From: JANSXG01 sp965652425
Lineage (GTDB): Bacteria; Planctomycetota; Phycisphaerae; Phycisphaerales; UBA1924
Reading direction: 5' to 3'
NCBI GenBank assembly: GCA_965652425.1
Contig: CBFGVX010000033.1
Coordinates: 1 to 31,591, forward strand
DNA: 31,591 bases
Within the stretch, counting starts at the first letter, position 1, and the number at the start of each line of letters is the position of its first letter. A program made the translations under genes and the position numbers. The notes under the pieces were generated by a model, which saw nothing but the letters and a program-made list of their open reading frames with translations, did not search any database and was not told the origin of the DNA. Shown one piece after another: positions 7,640-15,324 of this stretch.

Positions 7640-9640
7640 GTGGGGACTTTCTCGATTGACAGTGTGATCGGTTGCCCCCAGTTGCCATCGCTCCCGGCGG
7701 TCGCGGCTCAGGTCCTGGATCTCACGCGTCAGCCGGATGTTCCCATTCGGGAGATCGCCCAAGTGGTGCAGAACGATCAGGCCCTCGCCGGCAAGATCCT
7801 CAAAACCGTCAATTCCTCCTACTACGCATTGGAAAGCCCCTGCCCGAACATCGAGCGCGCGATGTCGTACATGGGCATCAACACGGTGAAGTCGCTGGTC
7901 CTGGGCTTCAGCTTTCTCGATTCGGCCAAGGACATCCCCGACTGCGACTCGGAGAGGCCGGGATTCAACCTGACAACGCACTGGCGAAGAGCGATCTACG
8001 GAGCCGCGGCTGCCCGCACCATCGCGAACACCGTCGAAACAGTCGATCCCGATGAGGCGTTCCTCGCGGCCCTGATGCAGGATGTCGGCATGCTCGCAAT
8101 GCTCGTCACCATGCAGGAAGACTACATCGAAGCCCTCTCCGCCAGCGAACACGACAACGAGCGAGTCATCGAATGCGAACGCGCAGCGTTCGGTTTCGAC
8201 CACACCGAGGTCGGCAGCGCGCTCGCGGAAAAATGGCACCTTCCTCCGTCGATCGCCGAGACCGCCCGTCACCACCATGACCCGGGCAACGCTCCGGCTA
8301 CCCATGCGGCGTTCGTGCGCTGCGGCGGGCTCGCCTCCCTCATGGCGTCTGTCGCCGACAACGAAGCGTGCGAGCGCGATATGGAACTCTACGCCCAGCG
8401 CGCCAAGGCATGGTTCGGCATGGACCGCGAACAGGCCGAACAGACTCTCAAAGACGCTGTGGACGGCGCGGTCGCGCTCTCCTCGCTGTTCGCCATCGAT
8501 ACCGGCCGTCGCCCGGATCTGTCCAGACTGCTCGCCGATGCCAGCGATGCACTCGTCGAGCACCAGATCCAGACCCAGCGCCAGGCCGAGCGACTCGCAC
8601 ACCAGGCCAACACCGACGGGCTGACGGGCATCGCCAACCGCAAACGCTTCGACGAACTGCTCAAGCAGGAGTTCGAGAAAGCCCGCGCAAACGACACCGC
8701 TCTGAGCGTGCTCTTCTGCGACGCCGACAGATTCAAACCCCTCAACGATACCCACGGGCATCAGGCGGGCGACGCGATTCTGATCCAGCTTGCTCAGCGG
8801 CTCGGCGAGACCATCGGCAAGGCCGGCACGATCTGCCGATACGGCGGGGAAGAGTTCGCGGCGGTGCTGCCGGGGCTCAACGCCGATGAAGCAGCCAAGC
8901 TCGCCGAACTATGCCGCCTCTCCGTCGAGAGCAGGCCGTTCGATCTCCGGGACCAGCCGTGCAAACCCGACGAGCTTTCGGTGACCATCAGCGTCGGCAT
9001 CGCCGCGCGGGAAGCCGGATCGGGCAATGTCGTTCGGTCGGCAGAGTTGCTGCTGCGTGCGGCGGACAAAGCCGTGTACGCCGCAAAAGACGGCGGACGA
9101 AACTGCGTACGCCTCATCCGGCTCAAGCGCCACCCCTCGCCGCCTCCCGCCTCCAGACCCAGCCCGATCTCCCGCGCCAAAAGCACCGTCAGCGGACTCT
9201 TCGGCGCTGCGCCAACGACACCAGATTCCTACCGCATCCTGCTGGTCGAAGATGATCGTCTGCAGCAGCAGATGATCGGCATGCCCCTCGTGAGGCAGAA
9301 GGGCTTCGGTGTGGAGGTGGTCGGCGACGGACAATCGGCGATCGCCTCGCTCGACGCGGTATCCGGACCAGACGATGCCAAACGCTTCGACCTGGTTCTC
9401 CTGGACATCGGCCTGCCCGACATGAGGGGGGTGGAGGTCGTGCGCCACATCAGAAAGAGCAAGGTCCACGCGACCGTCCCGATCGTGGTGCTGTCGGCCT
9501 CCGAAGAGGAACGCGATATCCGCGACTGCCTGCTCGCCGGAGCGAACGCCTACATCACCAAGCAGTCAATCTGCGACGATCCAAAATCCCGGATCCTGAG
9601 CATCGTGGGCTTCTGGACCAGCACCTCGCAGGCGGCCTGA
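7640..9640 (+). CDS. HDOD-GGDEF-receiver signalling protein (diguanylate cyclase)
   Basis: 666 residues from a GTG at 7640, set by a strong GGAGGAG at 7628-7634 with 5-nt spacing. Domain order: HDOD (about 12-215), a helical linker, GGDEF (about 322-490), a proline-rich linker (about 499-515) and a C-terminal response-regulator receiver (about 531-660). The cyclase domain keeps the metal site DADRF at 361-365 and an active-type RYGGEEF at 400-406, so it should make cyclic di-GMP from GTP. The RxxD inhibitory site expected just before this loop is absent (GKAG there). The receiver has the acidic pair at 537-538, the phospho-acceptor Asp589 in LVLLDIGLPD, Ser619 and Lys641. A receiver at the C-terminus is unusual for a cyclase. 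No sensor kinase lies nearby, so its partner is elsewhere. Confidence 0.92.
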   Translation: MGTFSIDSVIGCPQLPSLPAVAAQVLDLTRQPDVPIREIAQVVQNDQALAGKILKTVNSSYYALESPCPNIERAMSYMGINTVKSLVLGFSFLDSAKDIPDCDSERPGFNLTTHWRRAIYGAAAARTIANTVETVDPDEAFLAALMQDVGMLAMLVTMQEDYIEALSASEHDNERVIECERAAFGFDHTEVGSALAEKWHLPPSIAETARHHHDPGNAPATHAAFVRCGGLASLMASVADNEACERDMELYAQRAKAWFGMDREQAEQTLKDAVDGAVALSSLFAIDTGRRPDLSRLLADASDALVEHQIQTQRQAERLAHQANTDGLTGIANRKRFDELLKQEFEKARANDTALSVLFCDADRFKPLNDTHGHQAGDAILIQLAQRLGETIGKAGTICRYGGEEFAAVLPGLNADEAAKLAELCRLSVESRPFDLRDQPCKPDELSVTISVGIAAREAGSGNVVRSAELLLRAADKAVYAAKDGGRNCVRLIRLKRHPSPPPASRPSPISRAKSTVSGLFGAAPTTPDSYRILLVEDDRLQQQMIGMPLVRQKGFGVEVVGDGQSAIASLDAVSGPDDAKRFDLVLLDIGLPDMRGVEVVRHIRKSKVHATVPIVVLSASEEERDIRDCLLAGANAYITKQSICDDPKSRILSIVGFWTSTSQAA

Positions 9641-9681
9641 CTCCTCGGCGGGCGGCCACGGATCGCTGAAATCCTGAGCAG

Positions 9682-9710
9682 TGGACAGCAGGGCGGGTCG
9701 CGGCGATAAT
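9682..9710 (+). promoter_or_regulatory. Sigma70-type promoter of tRNA-Thr
   Basis: TGGACA (9682-9687) and GATAAT (9705-9710) are separated by exactly 17 bp and each differs from consensus at one position. Transcription would start about 7 nt before the tRNA 5' end at 9725, a usual arrangement for a single tRNA gene. Confidence 0.8.
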
Positions 9711-9724
9711 GCCCGACCCATTCC

Positions 9725-9797
9725 GCCACCATAGCTCAGTTGGTAGAGCGAAGCTTTCGTAAAGCTTAGGTCGCCGGTTCGAGTCCGGCTGGTGGCT
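9725..9797 (+). tRNA. tRNA-Thr (anticodon CGU)
   Basis: A complete 73-nt cloverleaf folds by eye: acceptor GCCACCA/TGGTGGC (7 bp), D arm GCTC/GAGC with an AGTTGGTA loop, anticodon stem AAGCT/AGCTT with loop TTCGTAA, variable AGGTC, and T arm GCCGG/CCGGC with loop TTCGAGT. The anticodon is CGT, reading ACG threonine codons. The discriminator is U and the 3' CCA is not encoded. A37 follows the anticodon, the position modified to t6A by TsaD. The gene stands alone between its own promoter and terminator. Confidence 0.97.
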
Positions 9798-9800
9798 CTG

Positions 9801-9827
9801 GCCGCCCCTCACGGGGCGGCTTTTTTT
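9801..9827 (+). terminator. Intrinsic terminator of tRNA-Thr
   Basis: GCCGCCCC (9801-9808) and GGGGCGGC (9813-9820) form a perfect 8-bp GC stem with a 4-nt loop, followed at once by seven T (9821-9827). It begins 3 nt after the tRNA discriminator base. This is a textbook rho-independent terminator. Confidence 0.95.
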
Positions 9828-9892
9828 CTGCGCATTCGTTCCACCACTCGAATCAAACGCCAATGCTTTCGCCACCGCCGTACACTGCCGCC

Positions 9893-11452
9893 ATGGCCAA
9901 AGCAGACCCTCAGACGATCAACGCGACCTTTCACTCAGCCCGCATGGCCCACCAGGCCGGCAACCTTCAGGAAGCGGAGGGCGGCTACCGACGCGTGCTG
10001 GCCATGAACCCCCGCCATGCTGAGGCCATGCACCACCTCGGCCTTATCGCCGCCGGAGCGGGGATGTTCTCAGATGCCATCGAGCTGTTCGAACGGGCCG
10101 TGGGGCTCGCGCCAAAGGCGATCGCGCCACAGCTCGATCTGGCCCGGGCGCACCGCGAGATCGGTCATCCGCAGGACGCCATCAAGGCGTTCCGGCGCGC
10201 GCTGAAGCTCGCCCCGAACGAAGCCATTGTCCTTGCGCAGCTCGCCGATCTGCTCCATCAGACCGGAGAGCACGAGGAGGCACTGTCGCTCGTGGATCAG
10301 GCGCTGGAGCACAAGCCCGGTGTCGTTCAGCTCATGGCGATCAAGGCCTCCGTGCTGGACGCGATGGAGCAAAAGAAGCAAGCCGAAGCGGTCTGCCGCG
10401 AGGCCTTCGCCAAGGCCCAGGAAGCTGGCGCACCGGTGCCGCTGATGATCGAGACCAGCTTCGCCCGGATCGCGCCGGGGCTTGGTCTTGCCGATGAGGC
10501 CGTCGGGCGGCTGAACACGGTCCTCGAGCAGGAGGGCCTCCGCACGGAGGCGCGAACGGCGGTGCTCTTCGCGATCGCCCGCATCGAGCAGGAGCGGGGC
10601 AATCATGAGCGGGCGTTCGAGTTGTACACGCAGGCCAACAGCGCATCGCCCGGGCAGTGGAGCGCCGATACGCACGCGGCCTCGATCGATGCACTGATCG
10701 GGGTCTACAGCCCCGAGCGCGTGGCGTCGATGCCGAGATCCCGTCAGACCGGCGAGGGGCCTGTGTTCGTCATCGGCATGCCCGGATCGGGCACCGCGCT
10801 CGTGCAGCAGGCCCTGTGCACGCACCCGGAAGTCGGGTCGTTCGGTCAGCCGATCGACCTGTGGGACGCCGCACGCCGGCTGTCCCGCGAGACACGCACG
10901 CAATACATGACGCCCCAGTTCATGGACGCCGCGACATCCAAGCTGCTGGACAACGCCGCGATCCGGTACGCGACCCGGAGCCGTTCACAGGCCCGCAGCG
11001 CCAGCCGGGTGATCGATGCGCTGCCGACCAACTTCTTCAACCTCGGCCTGATCGCGCAGCTGCTCCCGGGCGCGAAGGTCATCCGCTGCGTCCGGCAGCC
11101 GCTGGACGCGTGCTGGGCGGCGTTCACCGCCGGGAACCAGCCCTTCGCGCACAACCTCAGCGACCTCGGTCGCTACGCGCACGATCAGCAGCGCCTGACC
11201 GACCATTTCGTGGGCGTGCTCGATCTGCCGGTGCACACGCTCGACTACGAGGCGATGGTCGCCGATCCGGTTCAGCAGTGCCGGGCGGCGATCGAGTTCC
11301 TCGGGCTGGATCCCGACCGGCTCGATGCCGATGCCCTCGGCGAGGTGTTCGGACGGATCGCGGGTTCGCAGCGCCCGGGGTGCAGCGAGCCCTATCAGGC
11401 ACTCCTTGGGGATCTGAAGTCGGCGATGGAGCCGGTCGCGAGCGCCGGCTGA
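9893..11452 (+). CDS. TPR-repeat sulfotransferase-family protein
   Basis: 519 residues from the ATG at 9893; an in-frame ATG at 9863 would add ten. The N-terminal half (about 5-255) is a row of tetratricopeptide repeats, shown by recurring pairs such as AEAMHHLGLI with DAIELFERAVGLAP and DAIKAFRRALKLAP. The C-terminal half (about 288-519) resembles sulfotransferase family 3 domains that use PAPS. Its 5'-phosphosulfate loop reads VIGMPGSGTALVQQAL (293-308), where most relatives have a PRSGT core, so the arginine is replaced by glycine. The second PAPS motif reads RCVRQPLDACWAAF, lacking the usual serine. No signal peptide or membrane helix is seen. Sulfotransferase activity is thus uncertain; it may be a variant enzyme or a binding protein. 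It converges on dut with 6 bp between stops. Confidence 0.85.
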   Translation: MAKADPQTINATFHSARMAHQAGNLQEAEGGYRRVLAMNPRHAEAMHHLGLIAAGAGMFSDAIELFERAVGLAPKAIAPQLDLARAHREIGHPQDAIKAFRRALKLAPNEAIVLAQLADLLHQTGEHEEALSLVDQALEHKPGVVQLMAIKASVLDAMEQKKQAEAVCREAFAKAQEAGAPVPLMIETSFARIAPGLGLADEAVGRLNTVLEQEGLRTEARTAVLFAIARIEQERGNHERAFELYTQANSASPGQWSADTHAASIDALIGVYSPERVASMPRSRQTGEGPVFVIGMPGSGTALVQQALCTHPEVGSFGQPIDLWDAARRLSRETRTQYMTPQFMDAATSKLLDNAAIRYATRSRSQARSASRVIDALPTNFFNLGLIAQLLPGAKVIRCVRQPLDACWAAFTAGNQPFAHNLSDLGRYAHDQQRLTDHFVGVLDLPVHTLDYEAMVADPVQQCRAAIEFLGLDPDRLDADALGEVFGRIAGSQRPGCSEPYQALLGDLKSAMEPVASAG

Positions 11453-11458
11453 TGCGGC

Positions 11459-11956
11459 TCAGAGGCCGGTTGAGCCGAAGCCGCCCGAGCCCCGCTCGGT
11501 GTCCTCGAGGTCATCCACTTCGGTGATCGCGGCGTGGGAGACACGGGCGATCACCATCTGGGCGATCCGCATGCCCGGCTCAACCGTGAAGGGTTCCCGC
11601 CCGAGGTTGATCAGCGGGACCATGACTTCGCCGCGATAGTCGGCATCGATGGTGCCGGGGCTGTTGGGCAGGGTGATCCCATGGCGTGAGGCCAACCCCG
11701 AACGGGGGCGGACCTGGGCTTCGAAGCCGGGCTGAAGGGCCATGCGGAAGCCGCAGCCGATCAGTCCGATGTCGCCGGGTTCAAGGGTGATCGGCTCGCC
11801 CTCCTCGGGTGCAGCACTGAGATCCATGCCCGCGGCGAGCTGAGATTTGTACTGGGGCAGCACCGCGTTCTCGCGCAGACGCTGGATGCGCAGCACCGGT
11901 TGGTCGGTATCGGCGAAGTCGGTCGGGAAGGCAGCGTTCAGGTCGGCGGTGTTCAC
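11459..11956 (-). CDS. dut: dUTP diphosphatase
   Basis: 165 residues starting at GTG 11956. The five motifs of trimeric dUTPase are all present: AAGMDLSAA (41-49), RPRSGLASRHG (83-93), NSPGTIDADYRGE (98-110), RIAQMVIA (130-137) and the C-terminal arm RGSGGFGSTG (155-164). The enzyme hydrolyses dUTP to dUMP, keeping uracil out of DNA and feeding dTMP synthesis. In motif 1 the usual AGYDL tyrosine is a methionine. The gene starts 5 bp after the stop of a small coiled-coil gene, so the two are surely co-transcribed. Confidence 0.96.
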   Translation of the reverse strand: MNTADLNAAFPTDFADTDQPVLRIQRLRENAVLPQYKSQLAAGMDLSAAPEEGEPITLEPGDIGLIGCGFRMALQPGFEAQVRPRSGLASRHGITLPNSPGTIDADYRGEVMVPLINLGREPFTVEPGMRIAQMVIARVSHAAITEVDDLEDTERGSGGFGSTGL

Positions 11957-11961
11957 GCCGC

Positions 11962-12282
11962 TCAGAGTACCAGCGACAGCGATTCGAGGGAGGAGCCGCG
12001 TCGGGAATCCACGGGCATGGCCCGCCGGATCTCGGCCATCTCGCGCTTGAGCAGATCAATAATGCGGCTGGTGGCGACGATGGCCCGTTCGATCGCCGAG
12101 GTTCCGGTCACGGATTTCATCGCGTCGGCCCGCTTGAGTTCGCGACTCTGCGATTCGGCTTCCTGCTTGGCATCTCGAAGGGCGACAAGCACGGCTTCGG
12201 CTTTGTCGAGGCGGTCCTTGAGCTCAAGGATCATCCGCTGGCGGGAGGACTGAGGGTGAACGGACAGGGTGGGTTGTGCCAT
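11962..12282 (-). CDS. Small hypothetical coiled-coil protein upstream of dut
   Basis: 106 residues, not recognised. The ATG at 12282 has GGAG at 12290-12293 upstream, 7-8 nt away. The central part (about residues 16-90) is charged and helical with heptad-like spacing (MILELKDRLDKAEAVLVALR, then AIVATSRIIDLLKREMAEIR), so a coiled coil is likely. There is no signal peptide, membrane segment or metal motif. The 5-bp gap to dut, same strand, indicates one transcript, but no function can be inferred from that alone. Base composition matches its neighbours. Confidence 0.65.
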   Translation of the reverse strand: MAQPTLSVHPQSSRQRMILELKDRLDKAEAVLVALRDAKQEAESQSRELKRADAMKSVTGTSAIERAIVATSRIIDLLKREMAEIRRAMPVDSRRGSSLESLSLVL

Positions 12283-12420
12283 ATCGGGTCTCCGTGGGTC
12301 GCCCGGTGGAGGAGAGAGAGGCGACGGAGGGCGAGGGCGCGATGCGCACTCGTTGGCTCTCCATATCTATCGGCATGGAGTATGTGGCGTTTCGAATTAT
12401 CCGGACCCGGCAAGGGAAAA

Positions 12421-14001
12421 TCAAGCGGCGTCGGCCGGAATGGCCGTGCAGGGCGCAGAAGCAGAAACCACCGGTTTGGGGAGGGTTTGGGCGATCTGAG
12501 GCACGAATCTGGCGATCGCTTCGATGACTCCGGCGACATCGGTCCGGGTTCTCACGCGGCTCATCGCGCTGAGCATGCCAGCGATTTCCGAGGGATCCGG
12601 GCGTTCGCCCGACCAGGCCCGGACACCCGGAACGGAGGTGGGGGCCAATTGCTCGATGTCATAGGCGAGCTCCTCGTGCAGTTTCTCGCCCGGGCGTTTG
12701 CCGGTGAACTCGATCCGCACGCCGGGGGCGCTGGTGCCGCCCTGCCTGGATGAGGCCCGTTCGACGATGGGCCTGAGGCCGTGGGACTCGATGAACCGTC
12801 GCGCGAGATCCATGATCCGGACCGGATCGCCCATGTCGAGGACGAAGACCTCCTGCCCGGTCCGGGCGTGGGGCCGGACGAGAGCCGCGGACTGGATGAC
12901 CAGCGCGGCGGCTTCGGGGATGGTCATGAAGTACCGGGTCATCTGCGGGTCGGTCACGGTGACGGGGCCACCCTCGGCGATCTGCTTGGCCCAGATGGGC
13001 AGCACACTGCACGCCGAGCCGAGGACATTGCCGAAGCGAACCAGACTGAAACGGGTGTTGCTCTGGCACTCGTTGAGCGAGCGGACATACAACTCGGCCA
13101 TACGCTTGGTCGCGCCCATGACGCTGGTGGGGTTCACGGCCTTGTCGGTCGAGATCATCACGAAACGCTCGACACCGACCGCGACGGAAGCGTCGGCGAC
13201 GGCGACCGTGCCGAAAAGGTTGTTGTTGACTGCGGCGGAGGGGTGGTCCTCCATGAGCGGGACATGCTTGTGTGCCGCGGCGTGGAAGACGATGTCGGGC
13301 TGCAGTTCCTCGAGGCGCTCGAGTGTGCGTGGAGCGTCGACCACATCGTGGAGCACGATCCGCCGGTTGATATCGGGGTGGCTGGCGCGGAGCTGTCGAT
13401 CGATCTCGAAAAGGGCGTTGTCGGAGCGGTCCATCAGGATCAGCAGGGATGGATCGTGGGCGGCGCAGATGCGGGCGAGTTCGCTGCCGATGCTGCCGCC
13501 GGCACCCGTGATCAGAACGCGCTTGCCTTCCACGACGCCTCGGACGAGGTCCGGATCGACGGGGCGGGGCTGGCGATCGAAGAGCGAACCGGGATCGACC
13601 GAGCCGAGCGGGGACCGCAGGCCCGGATCGCTCAGGCCGGCGGCGATGTCCTCGATCAGGGGGAGATGGCGGACGGTCAGACCGGCCTGGCGCAACTGGG
13701 CCTCTGTGCGGGTGAGCAGTTGGGACATAGCGGCGGGGAGGCAGAGCAGGGCTGTCTCGGCGCCGGTCTTGTCGGTCAGGGTGGCGATGTCACGGATGGT
13801 TCCGAGGTACGGGATGCCACAGGCCCAGGTGGGCGTTTCCGCGGGCTGATCGGGCTCCTCGAGGAGGACCGCACCGACGACGGCGGTGCGCAAAGGTGCG
13901 GACTCGCAGACGGCGGCTGCGGCTCTGGGGATCGTGTCGGCGGTGCCGACGATCAGGAGCGGCTGTGCTGCTTTGCGAGTGTGATGGTGCTGATCCGCCA
14001 T
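12421..14001 (-). CDS. FlaA1/CapD-like nucleotide-sugar dehydratase without membrane helices
   Basis: 526 residues from the ATG at 14001, set by GGAGG (14008-14012) with 6-nt spacing. The first 150 residues form a Rossmann-like regulatory segment (PLLIVGTADT, then YLGTIRDI). The catalytic part starts with the NAD(P) loop TGAGGSIGSE (165-174) and continues with AAAHKHVPLME and the active-site stretch STDKAVNPTSVMGATKR (284-300), in which methionine replaces the SDR tyrosine, as is normal for UDP-GlcNAc 4,6-dehydratases of this family. The later TRYFMT, GKRPGEKLHEEL and DMGDPVRI also fit. Full-length relatives carry four N-terminal transmembrane helices; these are missing, so this form should be soluble. 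Likely role: a nucleotide sugar for surface polysaccharide. Exact substrate unknown. Confidence 0.88.
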   Translation of the reverse strand: MADQHHHTRKAAQPLLIVGTADTIPRAAAAVCESAPLRTAVVGAVLLEEPDQPAETPTWACGIPYLGTIRDIATLTDKTGAETALLCLPAAMSQLLTRTEAQLRQAGLTVRHLPLIEDIAAGLSDPGLRSPLGSVDPGSLFDRQPRPVDPDLVRGVVEGKRVLITGAGGSIGSELARICAAHDPSLLILMDRSDNALFEIDRQLRASHPDINRRIVLHDVVDAPRTLERLEELQPDIVFHAAAHKHVPLMEDHPSAAVNNNLFGTVAVADASVAVGVERFVMISTDKAVNPTSVMGATKRMAELYVRSLNECQSNTRFSLVRFGNVLGSACSVLPIWAKQIAEGGPVTVTDPQMTRYFMTIPEAAALVIQSAALVRPHARTGQEVFVLDMGDPVRIMDLARRFIESHGLRPIVERASSRQGGTSAPGVRIEFTGKRPGEKLHEELAYDIEQLAPTSVPGVRAWSGERPDPSEIAGMLSAMSRVRTRTDVAGVIEAIARFVPQIAQTLPKPVVSASAPCTAIPADAA

Positions 14002-14041
14002 GCGATGCCTCCGCCGTCTTTATCGGCCGATCGACATCAAT

Positions 14042-14061
14042 TCGCCCGGAATTTCGGGCGA
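14042..14061 (-). other. Hairpin between the DUF971 gene and the dehydratase gene
   Basis: TCGCCCG (14042-14048) and CGGGCGA (14055-14061) form a perfect 7-bp stem with a 6-nt loop, just after the stop of the DUF971 gene in the direction of transcription. No U-run follows on the minus strand, so it is at best a weak or factor-assisted terminator, or an mRNA-stabilising element. Confidence 0.4.
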
Positions 14062-14074
14062 TCCTGGGCGAACC

Positions 14075-14428
14075 TCAGTGTGGTGCGCGATTCGGAGCGG
14101 TCTGCTGCGGATCAATTTCGCGCAGGTAGGACCAGGAATAGATGCCGGTGTCGTGGCCATCGGAGAAGCGGATGCGGATGGCGTAGTTTCCTACGAGCTC
14201 TGCGGAGAGCGCCGTCAGCGGTGCATCGCTCGCTCCGCCTCGCTTGGGACTGCTCGGGAGGACGGTGAGGGGGTTTTTCTTGAGGTCCTCGCGGAGTTTG
14301 CGCGCTTCGGCGGAGGGGGACATTTTGCGGAGGTAGGCGATGGTGTAGGAAGACTCCGAGCCGTCGGCCCACTCGATGCGGAGGCCTTGGTCTTTCTTGA
14401 GGTCCAGATTTGCGGGTGTGAGGTCCAT
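14075..14428 (-). CDS. DUF971 domain protein
   Basis: 117 residues from the ATG at 14428. The protein is essentially one DUF971 domain (gamma-butyrobetaine hydroxylase-like N-terminal domain): LDLKKDQGLRIEWADGSES near the start, YLRKMSPSAEARKLRED in the middle, and NYAIRIRFSDGHDTGIYSW near the end, ending SYLREID. In many relatives the middle motif contains a CPCA-type cysteine pair; here it reads MSPSAEA, with no cysteine in the whole protein, so any metal role based on cysteine is lost. The frame stays open upstream to 14569, but that extension is not domain-like. The molecular role of stand-alone DUF971 proteins is not established. It reads toward the dehydratase gene 73 bp away. Confidence 0.8.
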   Translation of the reverse strand: MDLTPANLDLKKDQGLRIEWADGSESSYTIAYLRKMSPSAEARKLREDLKKNPLTVLPSSPKRGGASDAPLTALSAELVGNYAIRIRFSDGHDTGIYSWSYLREIDPQQTAPNRAPH

Positions 14429-14499
14429 CGGGGGAAAGCGTAGCCGCGTTTGCGAAGGCGGGACAGGCCAATGATCCGGTGCTCGGCCTGCAAACGACA

Positions 14500-14530
14500 G
14501 CCGCCCGGCACAGGGGGTAGTGCGGGCGGC
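14500..14530 (-). terminator. Possible terminator after the PPC-domain gene
   Basis: GCCGCCCGgCAC (14500-14511) pairs with GTGCGGGCGGC (14520-14530): an 11-bp GC-rich stem with one bulge and an 8-nt loop. It lies about 75 bp after the stop at 14604 in the leftward direction. The following bases include only short T runs, so the call is tentative. Confidence 0.45.
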
Positions 14531-14603
14531 CAGACGATTCATGTTTTCTGCGAGCACAGCCCGCTTCACGAATGGGATCGCAAACAGGAGAGCTCAGCGA
14601 CGA

Positions 14604-15149
14604 TCAGCGGCGACGACGGGTCGCGGCGAGACCCGCGAGGCCGGCGATGGCGATCGCACCGGGGGTGGGGATCGGCACCACGCTCAGCTTGACGGTGTAG
14701 TTGCCAGTCTGAATATGAGCGCCGTTGAAGTTCGCAGCGTCGCCGAAGCCACTGACCGCGAACCAGAGGTCGGTCGCGCTGGTGGTTTCGTAGGCGATGA
14801 AACTGCCGAGGTTGTTCGGGAAGCCACCATCGTCGTTGAACGCGAGTTGCACACCGCCGGCATCGAAAAGGCCAAGGATCGTGTCGGGAGCCTGCAGCGG
14901 AACTTCCAGCGGGATGATCACGATCGAAACGATCGAGTTCGCCGGGGCGCTGAAGGTGAACCAGTCGACATCGCCGACCTGGCCGCTGACCAGTTCGGCA
15001 CCGAAGACGGCGACACCGCTCACGAGATCCACGGTGTCGGCACCGGACTGGACATCGTTGGCGGGATCATTATCCATGACCCCGGCGGAAGCCAATCCGG
15101 CTCCGGCAAAGACGAGCGCAGCTGCGCTGCCAAAACGGGCGTATTTCAT
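14604..15149 (-). CDS. Secreted PPC-domain protein with PEP-CTERM-like sorting tail
   Basis: 181 residues from the ATG at 15149, with AGGAGAG about 9-10 nt upstream (15156-15162). A signal peptide covers about residues 1-23 (MKYARFGSAAALVFAGAGLA). The middle (about 28-155) looks like a bacterial pre-peptidase C-terminal (PPC) beta-sandwich: GDVDWFTFSAPANSIVSI, then DTILGLFDAGG, NDDGG and GNYTVKLSV. The end is the sorting tail IPTPGAIAIAGLAGLAATRR, proline-glycine, hydrophobic helix, arginine cluster, of the PEP-CTERM-like kind frequent in Phycisphaerae. The protein is thus exported, anchored and probably processed by an exosortase-like or related enzyme not found here. It has no catalytic domain of its own. 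A candidate operator overlaps its promoter. Confidence 0.85.
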   Translation of the reverse strand: MKYARFGSAAALVFAGAGLASAGVMDNDPANDVQSGADTVDLVSGVAVFGAELVSGQVGDVDWFTFSAPANSIVSIVIIPLEVPLQAPDTILGLFDAGGVQLAFNDDGGFPNNLGSFIAYETTSATDLWFAVSGFGDAANFNGAHIQTGNYTVKLSVVPIPTPGAIAIAGLAGLAATRRRR

Positions 15150-15205
15150 CTCTTATCTCTCCTGACTCTCTGTATAGACCATGGAGCGACCTGTGCGGGG
15201 TCGAA

Positions 15206-15229
15206 CTCTATTGCTCTTACAGAATAGAG
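15206..15229. promoter_or_regulatory. Perfect inverted repeat, candidate operator
   Basis: CTCTATT (15206-15212) and AATAGAG (15223-15229) are exact inverted copies with a 10-bp spacer, so the two half-site centres are 17 bp apart. The repeat overlaps the proposed -10 of the PPC-domain gene, the layout expected for a dimeric repressor site. This is inference from symmetry and position. Confidence 0.45.
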
Positions 15230-15248
15230 CGCTTTCAGGGCTTGTCGA
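15221..15248 (-). promoter_or_regulatory. Candidate promoter of the PPC-domain gene
   Basis: Reading the minus strand, TCGACA (15243-15248) stands 16 bp before TATTCT (15221-15226). The -35 matches consensus at five of six bases, the -10 at four of six. The leader would be about 65 nt. Confidence 0.4.
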
Positions 15249-15324
15249 CCCATGAAGAGCAAAAGTCCTGCAAAAATATATGGCCGAATCCGGGGCTAAT
15301 GTGAAGGTGGGTAGGATGAAGATT

